64,000 nucleotides of DNA, taken from NCBI GenBank assembly GCA_034931985.1, contig JAYGHB010000020.1, forward strand, positions 1-64,000, read 5' to 3'. A program made the translations under genes and the position numbers. Positions 42,506 through 51,317 of the stretch are shown piece after piece. Origin of the DNA: Halotia wernerae. Lineage in GTDB: Bacteria > Cyanobacteriota > Cyanobacteriia > Cyanobacteriales > Nostocaceae. Under the pieces are notes generated by a model. The model had not been told where the DNA came from and ran no database searches. It saw nothing but the letters and a program-made list of their open reading frames with translations. How positions within the stretch are numbered: the stretch's first letter is position 1; the number at the start of each line of letters is the position of its first letter.

Positions 42506-42810
42506 TGATTACCCCGCCTAAGCTATTGCGTATTTAATTTATATATGGGACGCGGGCAAGACTTCGACGTGAGCGCTCATTCGAACGCTGCCCGCACTAT
42601 AATAATTTTACGTTTTCGTCTTATACAAATTAGCTACATATCAACTTACTATAGCAATCCTAATCATTTGTGAAAATTACATATCTCTTTCTTCTTTCTT
42701 CCCTTTGCGTACTTTGCGTACTTGGCGGTTCGTTTCCTTGTCTATATTTTTCACGACTCATTTAGGACTACTATATGCTGGCACGTTAGAGGTAAACTTA
42801 GGATTTGGAA
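42506..42810. other. Spacer with CTTTGCGTAC-type repeats
   Basis: 305 bp without a gene. GCGGGCAAG...CTGCCCGC (42550-42596) can form a long imperfect stem. CCCTTTGCGTACTTTGCGTA (42702-42721) is a short direct repeat of a type scattered in Nostocales, with a relative at 37808. Promoter for the oxidoreductase must lie near the end. Confidence 0.45.
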
Positions 42811-43818
42811 ATGAATGCAAAAACCTATAGAAAATTAGTAGCAAAACAACTTAGCCAAAATTTTAAATCTGCCGTTGAAATTGTCGAAATTCCTATTCCT
42901 CAACCTGCTGCTAAACAACTTTTAATTCAAAACAAATTTGCTGGCATTAACGGTGGCTTTGACACTTTACTTTGTCGTGGTGAGGTTCCATATATTAATT
43001 TAATTCCTCCCTTTGATTTGGGCGTTGAAGCAATAGGAGAAGTTGTTGCTATCGGTGAAAATATTCAAGATTTCCAAATCGGTGATGCTGTTATAACTAC
43101 AGCGCGTGGCGGTGGTTATCGAGAATATCAAGTTATCGATGCCAACTTAGCACTGAAGGTGCGGGAAGCAACACCGGAATTACTCACACTTATGCCTACA
43201 GGTGTATCAGCTTTAGTGGCACTCGAACAAGTTGGGGAAATGAAAAGTAATGAAGTGGTTTTAGTAACAGCCGCCGCCGGAGGAACCGGTCATATTGCGG
43301 TGCAATTGGCAAAGTTAGCCGGAAATCATCTGATTGGGACTTGTAGCACCAAAGCAAAGATGCAATTGTTAGAGGAATTAGGGTGCGATCGCATCATCAA
43401 CTATCGCACAGAAAGCATCCAGGAAGTCTTACAGCAAGAGTATCCCAAAGGAATTAATTTAATTTTTGAGTGTGTGGGTAAACAAGTATTTGACACCTGC
43501 CTAGATAATTTAGCGATTCGCGGACGTTTAGTAACTATTGGTCATATTTCTGAATACGCCAAAAATATAGAACAGGTGACGCAACCTCGGATTTATCATC
43601 AACTAATGTGGAAAGCTGCGTCAGTGCGAGGTTTTCTGATGCCACATTATCAAGAATATATGGCAGAGGCACGCGATCGCCTGTTAAATCTGTTCTACAG
43701 TGACAAACTCAAAGTTGCCGTTGATCCAACCCACTTCCACGGACTACAATCTATTCCTACTGCTGTCGAATACCTCCTCACAGGTCAAAATTGCGGCAAA
43801 GTTGTTGTGAAGTTTTAA
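42811..43818 (+). CDS. Zinc-free MDR-family NAD(P)H oxidoreductase
   Basis: 335 aa from ATG at 42811. LGVEAIGEVVAIGENIQDFQ and GDAVITTARGGGYREY belong to the GroES-like half, and VTAAAGGTGHIAVQLAKLAG is the nucleotide-binding AAGGxG loop. No zinc-binding Cys/His cluster is present, as in quinone oxidoreductases and prostaglandin reductase-3-like enzymes. It reduces an alpha,beta-unsaturated carbonyl or quinone; the true substrate is unknown. Confidence 0.88.
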   Translation: MNAKTYRKLVAKQLSQNFKSAVEIVEIPIPQPAAKQLLIQNKFAGINGGFDTLLCRGEVPYINLIPPFDLGVEAIGEVVAIGENIQDFQIGDAVITTARGGGYREYQVIDANLALKVREATPELLTLMPTGVSALVALEQVGEMKSNEVVLVTAAAGGTGHIAVQLAKLAGNHLIGTCSTKAKMQLLEELGCDRIINYRTESIQEVLQQEYPKGINLIFECVGKQVFDTCLDNLAIRGRLVTIGHISEYAKNIEQVTQPRIYHQLMWKAASVRGFLMPHYQEYMAEARDRLLNLFYSDKLKVAVDPTHFHGLQSIPTAVEYLLTGQNCGKVVVKF

Positions 43819-43821
43819 AAA

Positions 43822-43843
43822 GTGCGTTAAAAAAATAACGCAC
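43822..43843. terminator. Hairpin between convergent genes
   Basis: GTGCGTTA / TAACGCAC, 8 bp, with an A6 loop. It lies between the stops of the oxidoreductase and the minus-strand Usp gene and can work in both directions, though the U-tract is poor. Confidence 0.55.
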
Positions 43844-43855
43844 CTCAGAACTTTT

Positions 43856-44263
43856 TCACGGCACAATCAATACTGGACAAGGGGAAAGGTTAATTACGCG
43901 AGTGGTAACGCTATCAGTAGCGCCCTCTTCAGTCAAACCTAGTCCCCGACAACCCATAATGATTAAATCTGCCCCGATTTCGTCGGCAATATCACAGATA
44001 GTAAATGCTGGTTTACCTTGCTTTTCTAAAATCTCAGCTTGAATATCTTGCTGAGAAAATAAAGTTCGGGCATTTTCTAGCAGCTTGGCAACTACCTCTG
44101 GTGACACCATTGGATCTGCACTAGGTGCTTCTGGGGAGGGTTCTTCCACTACAGATAGCAGCACCAAGCGGCTGTTGTACTTCTGCACGATATTGGCAAC
44201 TACCTCAGCAGCTTCCCGCGCTTCTCGGCTTTGATCGATAGGAAATAGCACTGTTTTGAACAT
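43856..44263 (-). CDS. Universal stress protein (UspA family)
   Basis: 135 aa from ATG at 44263, with AGGTGAGAGAG upstream; a GTG at 44272 is in frame but inside that ribosome binding site. MFKTVLFPIDQSREAREAAE starts the fold and IIMGCRGLGLTEEGATDSVT fits the ATP-binding Usp loop (GxxGx9G-S/T). Binds ATP and is usually induced by stress or growth arrest. Divergent from pgk. Confidence 0.92.
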   Translation of the reverse strand: MFKTVLFPIDQSREAREAAEVVANIVQKYNSRLVLLSVVEEPSPEAPSADPMVSPEVVAKLLENARTLFSQQDIQAEILEKQGKPAFTICDIADEIGADLIIMGCRGLGLTEEGATDSVTTRVINLSPCPVLIVP

Positions 44264-44353
44264 CTCTCTCACCTGGACACCCCTGACTCCGGTAAAATCT
44301 TGATGGTTATACTTTCAAAACAATAACAAAAAGGCAATCAGGAGGGTCTATCT

Positions 44354-45556
44354 GTGTCCAAAAAAACTTTAGCAAATTTATCTGCAAGTGATATCTCTGG
44401 TAAACGTGCCTTAGTCCGGGTTGACTTTAACGTGCCTTTGGATGACCAAGGCAAGATTACAGACGATACTCGGATTCGCGCTGCTTTGCCAACTATCCAA
44501 GATTTAGCGCAGAAAGGAGCTAAGGTCATTTTAGCAAGCCATTTTGGTCGTCCCAAAGGTGTGGATGACAAATTGCGCCTGACCCCAGTTGCTAAGCGTC
44601 TTTCTGAGTTGTTGGGGCAAGAAGTCATTAAAACTGATGATTGCATTGGCGATGAAGTTACTGCCAAAGTGGGGGCTTTGCAAAATGGTCAAGTGCTGTT
44701 ACTAGAAAATGTCCGCTTTTACAAAGAAGAAGAGAAAAACGACCCAAAATTTGCCCAAAAGTTGGCAGCCAATGCTGATTTTTACGTAAATGATGCTTTT
44801 GGTACTGCACACCGCGCCCACGCTTCTACTGAGGGTGTGACTAAATTCCTGCGTCCTTCTGTGGCTGGATATTTGGTTGAGAAGGAATTGCAGTATTTGC
44901 AAAGCGCGATCGAAAATCCCCAACGTCCTTTAGCAGCAATTATCGGCGGTTCCAAAGTTTCTAGTAAAATTGGTGTAATTGAAACACTACTAGAAAAATG
45001 CGACAAGCTCATCATCGGCGGTGGAATGATTTTCACATTCTACAAAGCCCGTGGTTTGAATGTTGGTAAATCTTTGGTAGAAGAAGACAAGCTAGAACTA
45101 GCCAAGTCTTTGGAAGCCAAGGCTAAAGAACGTGGTGTTGCTTTATTGCTTCCTACAGATGTGGTAGTGGCAGATAACTTTGCCCCAGATGCCAACGCTC
45201 AAACCGTTAGTATTGAGAACATCCCTGATGGTTGGATGGGTTTGGATATTGGCCCTTATTCTGTAAAAGTTTTCCAAGACGCTCTTGCTGACTGCAAAAC
45301 AGTGATTTGGAATGGGCCAATGGGTGTGTTTGAGTTTGATAAATTTGCAGTGGGTACTGAAGCGATCGCTCATACTTTAGCTGAAATTAGCAAAACTGGC
45401 ACAACCACAATCATTGGTGGTGGCGACTCGGTAGCGGCTGTGGAAAAAGTCGGTTTAGCCGATCAAATGAGCCACATCTCCACCGGCGGCGGCGCTAGCT
45501 TGGAGTTACTAGAAGGCAAAGTATTGCCTGGAATTGCAGCCCTAGATGAAGCGTAG
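44354..45556 (+). CDS. pgk: Phosphoglycerate kinase
   Basis: 400 aa of standard length. Start is GTG at 44354 with a strong AGGAGGG 11 bp upstream. RVDFNVPLDDQGKITDDTRI holds substrate-binding residues, ASHFGRPKG and the C-terminal ATP site GGGDSVAAVEK, STGGGASLELLEG follow. It links glycolysis and the Calvin cycle (3-phosphoglycerate to 1,3-bisphosphoglycerate). Monocistronic. Confidence 0.98.
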   Translation: MSKKTLANLSASDISGKRALVRVDFNVPLDDQGKITDDTRIRAALPTIQDLAQKGAKVILASHFGRPKGVDDKLRLTPVAKRLSELLGQEVIKTDDCIGDEVTAKVGALQNGQVLLLENVRFYKEEEKNDPKFAQKLAANADFYVNDAFGTAHRAHASTEGVTKFLRPSVAGYLVEKELQYLQSAIENPQRPLAAIIGGSKVSSKIGVIETLLEKCDKLIIGGGMIFTFYKARGLNVGKSLVEEDKLELAKSLEAKAKERGVALLLPTDVVVADNFAPDANAQTVSIENIPDGWMGLDIGPYSVKVFQDALADCKTVIWNGPMGVFEFDKFAVGTEAIAHTLAEISKTGTTTIIGGGDSVAAVEKVGLADQMSHISTGGGASLELLEGKVLPGIAALDEA

Positions 45557-45631
45557 AAATTAGGGATTAGGGGCTAGGGGCTAGGAAAGAAGCAGGAGAT
45601 GCAGGGGAAGATGAAGAAAATAATAATCAAT

Positions 45632-45699
45632 TCCCATTCCCAATGCCCAATGCCCAATGCCCAATGCCCCATGCCCCATGCCCCATGCCCCATGCCCAT
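45632..45699. repeat. Short tandem repeat array (CCCAATG/CCCCATG)
   Basis: About nine head-to-tail heptamers: first CCCAATG units, then CCCCATG units, immediately after pgk. GGGGCTA repeats (45570-45585) precede it. Such STRR sequences are typical spacer material in heterocyst-forming cyanobacteria. Confidence 0.85.
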
Positions 45700-45714
45700 T
45701 TTCATACATGGTGT

Positions 45715-46572
45715 TTAAAATAAGCGAACAGGCTTGTTTTCCAATTGGGGAGTAATTAGTTTTACCCGTTCCACTACATCGATCATGTATTTATAATCCG
45801 GTACTTGCCCATTGGGTATGTACCCTATTTCTTGAGCTAAAACCGCAGGAAATTCACTCATGACTTTGCGGATATTTTTTTGGCGATTGGGTTCAATAGT
45901 AGATCCAATCAAAACCACACCAGGTGGAACATAGTGAGGATCTGTATAGAGTATGCGGAACTGAGCCTGTTGTAATTGTGGACTGTAGAAATTCAACTCT
46001 GCTACTGAGACAGCGCCAGCAGTGGCTTTTCCCTCGGCTACCCATTCCAAAACGGTTTTAGGTGTAGGTGCAGACAATATCTCAGATAGTGTTAACCCAT
46101 AAAGATTGTAAAGAGGTAAATAATATCCTGTGACTGAACCTCGTTGACCTAAAGCAACTGTTTTACCTTGTAGCTGTCTCAATTCCTGAATCGGACTGTC
46201 TTTGCGAACGACTAATACTGAGCGCAAATTACTGACACCTACTAAAGGAAACACAGGTGTATACTGGTAACGAGCGATCGCCACAGCCGCTAACCCTGGC
46301 GGCGCAAATACTAATGACCACGCTTGAGACTCCAAGCGCTCAATCGCTTTATTTTCATTAAAAGTAGGCTCTAGCCGAACGCGTGCTTTTGTTTTTTCAG
46401 CTAAGTAATTATTGAATTTAGCATATCGATTAATTATCTGTTCGTCCCCATCATAATTGAGGACACCAATGGTTAACACACCTTCAGACTTTGGTGTTGA
46501 TTTGCAGGCAGCAACTGTCCAACATAGTAACTGTAAAATAAACAAACGACGTGGAAATTTCCAAGACATCAC
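45715..46572 (-). CDS. PhnD-like periplasmic binding lipoprotein
   Basis: 285 aa with a lipoprotein signal (LFILQLLCWTVAAC, lipobox cysteine at about residue 23). TIGVLNYDGDEQIINRYAKF, FAPPGLAAVAIARYQYTPVF and GQRGSVTGYYLPLYNL resemble PhnD/phosphonate-type binding proteins (PF12974). No permease or ATPase genes are beside it. It is divergent from a haem-motif HAMP sensor and close to a Ser/Thr kinase, so I infer a sensing rather than transport role. Confidence 0.82.
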   Translation of the reverse strand: MMSWKFPRRLFILQLLCWTVAACKSTPKSEGVLTIGVLNYDGDEQIINRYAKFNNYLAEKTKARVRLEPTFNENKAIERLESQAWSLVFAPPGLAAVAIARYQYTPVFPLVGVSNLRSVLVVRKDSPIQELRQLQGKTVALGQRGSVTGYYLPLYNLYGLTLSEILSAPTPKTVLEWVAEGKATAGAVSVAELNFYSPQLQQAQFRILYTDPHYVPPGVVLIGSTIEPNRQKNIRKVMSEFPAVLAQEIGYIPNGQVPDYKYMIDVVERVKLITPQLENKPVRLF

Positions 46573-46756
46573 TAAATTTTGGTTAAATAAATAATCCTGT
46601 AATCAGGGTTAATCTAGATAGGCTAAACTGAATTAAAGCCTAGTTATTTTACCCTCAAAAAATTAATATTTATTAATTTTTTGAGCAGCACCTATCAACA
46701 ATATTAGATAAGTATAGATACTAATTCCATTTGTAACTTTTTATTATGATAATAAC

Positions 46757-47659
46757 ATGTTAAACAACTTAAAAATAGGTACTAAATTTAACTTAATTTT
46801 GATGCTAGTTTTTTTAGTTAGCATCTTTGTGAGTGGTGCTGTCTTATCTAGAGTACTTGAGCAAAAAGCGCAAAATGAAGTAACTTCTCAAGCGCAGATT
46901 CTGATTAAAACGATGAACTCAGTTAGAAGTTATACACAAAATCATGTGAACCCCTTACTAGCATCTAGGCTGGAAACCGAACCAGTATTTATTCCAGAGA
47001 CAGTACCAGCCTTCTCAGCGACAGAAGTATTTGAAACTTTACGTAAGAACGAAGAATATCAGAATTTTCTTTATAAAGAAGCAACTCTTAATCCCACTAA
47101 TTTGCGAGATAAAGCTGATAGTTTTGAAACTCAACTTGTAAAACGCTTTCGTAACGAACCTAGAACTAAAGAACTTTCCGGCTTTCGCACATTGCCTGAA
47201 GGCCAAGTATTTTACATTGCGCGCCCACTAGCCATTACAGACCAGAAATGTCTACGATGCCATTCTACACCAGATCAGGCTCCTAAAAGTCAGTTGACAA
47301 CTTATGGCACAAAAAATGGTTTTGGTTGGCAACTCAATGAAATTATTGCTGCTCAAATCATTTCTGTTCCTTCCGAAGATGTTTTTCAGAATGCTCACCA
47401 AAGTTGGTTGTTGATTATGGGACTCTTAATTACTATCTTTGCCGTCGTGATTCTTTTAATTAACTTTTTGATCAAAAAAACTGTGATTCAACGGATTAGA
47501 AAAATAGAAAAAATAGCTCAAAAAGTTAGTACTGGTGATATGAGTGCTGATTTTGAAGAAAAATCTCATGATGAAATAGGTGGGTTAGCAGCAGCTTTTA
47601 ATCGGATGAAATCTAGCTTAAAAATAGCTATGGATATACTTAATCAGCAGAATTATTAA
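46757..47659 (+). CDS. Haem-motif (DUF3365/Tll0287-like) sensor with HAMP domain
   Basis: 300 aa: membrane helix at about 12-33, periplasmic domain 35-215, second helix about 216-238, HAMP about 240-295 ending the protein. The periplasmic domain carries KCLRCH (C165, C168, H169), a c-type haem attachment motif, as in Tll0287-like/DUF3365 domains proposed as redox or NO sensors. Nothing follows the HAMP domain, so output must pass to a separate partner; a Ser/Thr kinase gene converges on it with 18 bp between stops. Confidence 0.87.
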   Translation: MLNNLKIGTKFNLILMLVFLVSIFVSGAVLSRVLEQKAQNEVTSQAQILIKTMNSVRSYTQNHVNPLLASRLETEPVFIPETVPAFSATEVFETLRKNEEYQNFLYKEATLNPTNLRDKADSFETQLVKRFRNEPRTKELSGFRTLPEGQVFYIARPLAITDQKCLRCHSTPDQAPKSQLTTYGTKNGFGWQLNEIIAAQIISVPSEDVFQNAHQSWLLIMGLLITIFAVVILLINFLIKKTVIQRIRKIEKIAQKVSTGDMSADFEEKSHDEIGGLAAAFNRMKSSLKIAMDILNQQNY

Positions 47660-47677
47660 TATGATAAATTTGAGATT

Positions 47678-49024
47678 TTAACCAATTAAGCGCTGCTGAA
47701 ATTGCCCAACTTGTTGATGATTACTAATGTGGCTAGCCAAAATTCGCACAAGCTCGGCGCGAGAAATGTGTGGATAATCTTTTACAGCTTTTTGGACAAT
47801 AAAAGTAGCTATAGGCCCAATAAAATTAGCCAATTCTTGTTCGCACTGATGCACAAACGCCTCATTAACTATTGTTATTTCTGTGATCGGCAAATTACTT
47901 GTATTCTCCGGCTGCGCTGTAGATTCTTCACATAACACAGTTGCCTGTTTCTTAAACTTCGCTTGTTGATGTTCTCTCAGGTGAAATGCCAAATTGTCTA
48001 TTAATTCTTGAGAATTGAGTGCTGATGCTTTAACCTGTCGTAATAATGTGGGGGCTACTGGCCCAACAAGTTCCAAAAGCATTTGTTCGAGACGATTGTA
48101 TTGTGTTGACGACAGAATACAACCAGGTGAATATACAGTTGCGTTCTGTTGGTACAACTGTGTCACAGGTAGTTGTACTTGAGTGAATGTCCTGTTAGCA
48201 ACAGCCTCGATTTGCCCAAGTTCCTCTAGAACCTCTGTTGCAGACTGATAGCGTTCTCTGAAGTGGTGTAACACCATCTTGGATAGTACAGATGCTAGCT
48301 CAGGACTGACACTAGCCAAATGTTGCCAGAGAATTTCTCCTGTATCCTGGTTTTCCTCAAGCTGCCTGGGATGTAACCCTGTCAGCGCCTGGATACTAAT
48401 AACACCCAAAGAATAAATATCGCTGTTAGGACGGGGTTTGCCTCGTCCCTGTTCTGTGGACATATATCCTGGCGTACCAATCGCAATGGTAGTTTCTACA
48501 TGCCCTGGGGCGGAGAGCAGTTGAGTTTGAACTTGCTTGACTGCACCAAAGTCAATTAGCACTAACTTGCCATCTTGTTGCCGTCTAATGATATTTTCTG
48601 GCTTGATATCTCGATGGATAACTTTATGGCTGTGAATAAACTCCAGGATTCCCAAAACCTGTTGCAGAAGTTGAATAACTTGGTCTTCTTTCCAAGGCTG
48701 ATTTGGTAATAGTTCTGCTGTCAGAGAATACCCTTCAATGAATTCTTGTACTAAGAAGAACTCTTGGTTGTCCTCAAAGTAAGCTAAAAGCCGAGGAATT
48801 TGGTCGTGGTGTCCCAGTTCTTCTAGAGTTGCTGCTTCACTAGTAAACAGCCGTCTAGAAGTTTGAAGAAATTCGGGGTTGTGAGTCACAGGCTTAAGGT
48901 GCTTGACAACACACTTAGGGAAACCAGGCCGGTGGGTATCTTTAGCAATGTATGTTTGACCAAACCCTCCTCCCCCTAAGATCTGGAGGACTTGGTAACG
49001 CCCATCTAGTAACTTTCCTAACAT
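47678..49024 (-). CDS. Ser/Thr protein kinase with C-terminal helical domain
   Basis: 448 aa. Kinase motifs are complete: GGGGFGQTY, K41 in CVVKHLKP, HRDIKPENII, DFGAVKQV, GTPGYMSTEQG. No membrane helix. Residues about 300-445 are helical, with two related stretches (LVGPVAPTLLRQVKA and FIGPIATFIVQKAVKD), a tandem repeat seen in cyanobacterial kinases that I cannot name with certainty. Close relative of the kinase at 38678-40597 in its catalytic part. Cytoplasmic; may take input from the neighbouring HAMP protein. Confidence 0.93.
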   Translation of the reverse strand: MLGKLLDGRYQVLQILGGGGFGQTYIAKDTHRPGFPKCVVKHLKPVTHNPEFLQTSRRLFTSEAATLEELGHHDQIPRLLAYFEDNQEFFLVQEFIEGYSLTAELLPNQPWKEDQVIQLLQQVLGILEFIHSHKVIHRDIKPENIIRRQQDGKLVLIDFGAVKQVQTQLLSAPGHVETTIAIGTPGYMSTEQGRGKPRPNSDIYSLGVISIQALTGLHPRQLEENQDTGEILWQHLASVSPELASVLSKMVLHHFRERYQSATEVLEELGQIEAVANRTFTQVQLPVTQLYQQNATVYSPGCILSSTQYNRLEQMLLELVGPVAPTLLRQVKASALNSQELIDNLAFHLREHQQAKFKKQATVLCEESTAQPENTSNLPITEITIVNEAFVHQCEQELANFIGPIATFIVQKAVKDYPHISRAELVRILASHISNHQQVGQFQQRLIG

Positions 49025-49136
49025 TGTATTATTTGCCTAAGTCCTCATCTTAATCTTGACATAACCACCAGTATTGGTAGTACCAATCTAAGAGGAAAAT
49101 AGGATACCGCACTTTAACGTTGGCTTGTGTGACACT

Positions 49137-50186
49137 TTAATGTGTTTCTAATGGAGGCTGAAGTGCTAATTCTGTAAGGTTTGGGCAATAATATCCAGCA
49201 ATTTCCTTAGCGATCGCATCTGGTCGGGAAATTTGGTTTAAATTGCACAATAAAATTACAGTAATATTATCATCAATAAAGCGGGTAATATTACTGGCAA
49301 ATCCTAAAATTGAACCATTGTGACCAACCACACGGCGACCATCATAATTTAATATCCACCAACCCAAACCTGCTACATATTTGAGCTTTTCCCAATTATT
49401 ACCTTGACTTGGTGGATGGGGAGTCCACATCAAATCAAGGGTTGATTGCTTAAGCAGAGTTGCATTGTTAAGTGCTTGTTCCCACTTCACCATATCTGCC
49501 ACACTGGAAAGTTGTCCTCCAGGGGAGTATGTGACTGAAGGACTGTAATAAGGTTTATTAATCAGCTTGCTATTTGACAGGCGGTAGCCAGCAGCTCGAT
49601 GAAGCACAATATTTTTGGGATGATTCATCGTCGTTGCATTCATTTCTAATGGCAGAAAAATGCGATCGCGCAATAAATCTTCATAAGATTGTCCAGTTAT
49701 CTTCTCCAGCATCAAGCCCAGTAGGTAGTAGCCTGTGTTGTCATAAGCGCTAAATTCACCCGGTTGAAACTTCATGGGTAAATCACTAACTAGGGCTAAA
49801 ATTTCCGGTTTGGATAAATCAAGAAGGGTAATTTCCCAGTAGTTGGGAGCATCAGTATAACTGGGAATCCCAGACTGATGAGACAGAATATGCTTAATGG
49901 TGACACTTTGCCAAGCTAAGGGTAAATCATCAAGATAATTTGCGATCGCTTCGTCCGGCGAAATCACTCCTGCTTCTACCAACATCATTATGAGTGTCGC
50001 GGTGAACGTTTTACCGATAGAAGCAATTTCATAAACTGTGTGTTCGGTTGCAGCAACGGAGTGTTCCACATTCGCCAACCCATAGCCCTTAACCCAAACA
50101 GGTTCACCATCTTGCACCACAGCAACAGAGAGTCCCGGAATTTGGTTTTGAGCCATTATTTCCAGGATGTAGCCGTCAATCATCAA
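49137..50186 (-). CDS. Serine hydrolase of the beta-lactamase class C / PBP-like family
   Basis: 349 aa, no signal peptide. Catalytic SxxK is SIGK in YEIASIGKTFTATL, the YxN motif is YDN in SAYDNTGYYLLG, and HNG (GRRVVGHNGSILGF) takes the place of KTG. This is the general esterase/D-Ala-peptidase group rather than a true beta-lactamase. Without a signal peptide it should be cytoplasmic. Start ATG at 50186. Confidence 0.9.
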   Translation of the reverse strand: MMIDGYILEIMAQNQIPGLSVAVVQDGEPVWVKGYGLANVEHSVAATEHTVYEIASIGKTFTATLIMMLVEAGVISPDEAIANYLDDLPLAWQSVTIKHILSHQSGIPSYTDAPNYWEITLLDLSKPEILALVSDLPMKFQPGEFSAYDNTGYYLLGLMLEKITGQSYEDLLRDRIFLPLEMNATTMNHPKNIVLHRAAGYRLSNSKLINKPYYSPSVTYSPGGQLSSVADMVKWEQALNNATLLKQSTLDLMWTPHPPSQGNNWEKLKYVAGLGWWILNYDGRRVVGHNGSILGFASNITRFIDDNITVILLCNLNQISRPDAIAKEIAGYYCPNLTELALQPPLETH

Positions 50187-50444
50187 ATTAGCCTTATTTT
50201 TGTTGCAGGCTGTTGATTTAATCCCATCTACAACCCAAAACTGTAAAGTTTAGTGGCTAATCTCCTCCTGAGACTTGCCTGTACTACTAAATTGGTTAAA
50301 GTCAAAGAAAGATATTGTCGTGATAATTCACATTTCTTCATCAATTACCGCATAAGGTTTTGTCGTAACCTAGTAATGAGAGTACTTGCAGCCATTTAGG
50401 CTATTGCTACTTTAAAACAAGTTGATCAAGGCAGGTTACAATTC

Positions 50445-51029
50445 ATGGCTTATTCCTGGTTTAAAGCGTTTCATCTTATCGGTATTGTAGTTTGGTTTGC
50501 TGGGTTGTTCTACCTAGTGCGTCTTTTTATCTATCACGTTGAAGCTAACCAAGAACCCGAACCAGCACGCACGATACTGAAAAATCAGTATCAAATTATG
50601 GAAAAACGCCTCTACCACATCATTACTACCCCAGGAATGTTGGTAACTGTAGCAATGGCGATTGGTTTACTAAGTACTGAACCAGAAGTTTTAAAAGAAG
50701 GTTGGTTGCACTTCAAACTACTATTTGTGGCTATTTTGCTGGGTTATCATCATTACTGTGGTCGTCTCATGAAGAAGTTAGCTGCTGATGAATGTCGGTG
50801 GAGTGGTCAGCAGTTACGGGCTTTAAACGAAGCACCTACAGTTATGTTGGTGGTGATTGTATTACTGGCTGTTTTTAAGAATAACTTGCCTACAGATATC
50901 GCTGCCTGGGCAATTTTTGGCATAATTATTTTGATGGCAGTCACCATTCAACTTTACGCCAAAAAACGGAGGCTAGATAAAGAGAAGTTGATGGCACAAA
51001 TAGGACAAGTTCCTCAAGAACAAAGTTAG
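50445..51029 (+). CDS. hemJ: Protoporphyrinogen IX oxidase HemJ
   Basis: 194 aa with four to five membrane helices. AYSWFKAFHLIGIVVWFAGL contains the essential N-terminal histidine (H10), and LFKLLFVAILLGYHHYCGRL-like residues 90-110 hold the second conserved region. This is the cyanobacterial HemJ/Slr1790 type that oxidises protoporphyrinogen for haem and chlorophyll. Monocistronic. Confidence 0.9.
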   Translation: MAYSWFKAFHLIGIVVWFAGLFYLVRLFIYHVEANQEPEPARTILKNQYQIMEKRLYHIITTPGMLVTVAMAIGLLSTEPEVLKEGWLHFKLLFVAILLGYHHYCGRLMKKLAADECRWSGQQLRALNEAPTVMLVVIVLLAVFKNNLPTDIAAWAIFGIIILMAVTIQLYAKKRRLDKEKLMAQIGQVPQEQS

Positions 51030-51140
51030 GCAATCTTGCCTGGAATATGTTTAGAAGAACTCGAAGTTCAGCACGGCAGAGGGCAAAAAATATATTTTCT
51101 TCCTCCTGCCTTCTGAATATCTTTATTCAGCTATTTATGA

Positions 51141-51176
51141 AAAAAAATCTCCGCTGCTAAATCACAACGGAGAGAT
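51141..51176 (-). terminator. Intrinsic terminator downstream of moeA
   Basis: Read on the minus strand TCTCCG (51173-51168) pairs with CGGAGA (51153-51148), followed by a run of seven U. It lies about 140 bp past the moeA stop, with no other minus-strand gene before it. The spacer up to 51318 contains only an unsupported AT-rich frame. Confidence 0.7.
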
Positions 51177-51317
51177 ATCAAGTTAAAGTTCGTCAGGTGA
51201 TCGGAATAGTTATTTATTTAATATTTAAATTACTTGTATTAATTCCGCCATTAGATAGAGAAATCGCAGGATATTATCTGAATAAATGTATAGATAAACA
51301 CGAGCAAAAAATATTAA

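Noticed and set aside
43822..44272. GTG start at 44272 for the Usp gene
   Set aside because: It lies inside the AGGTGAGAGAG ribosome binding site that fits the ATG at 44263.
49034..49046. Further copy of the AGGACTTACGC MITE (TTGCCTAAGTCCTC)
   Set aside because: Only one end is visible and no inverted partner was found within 400 bp.
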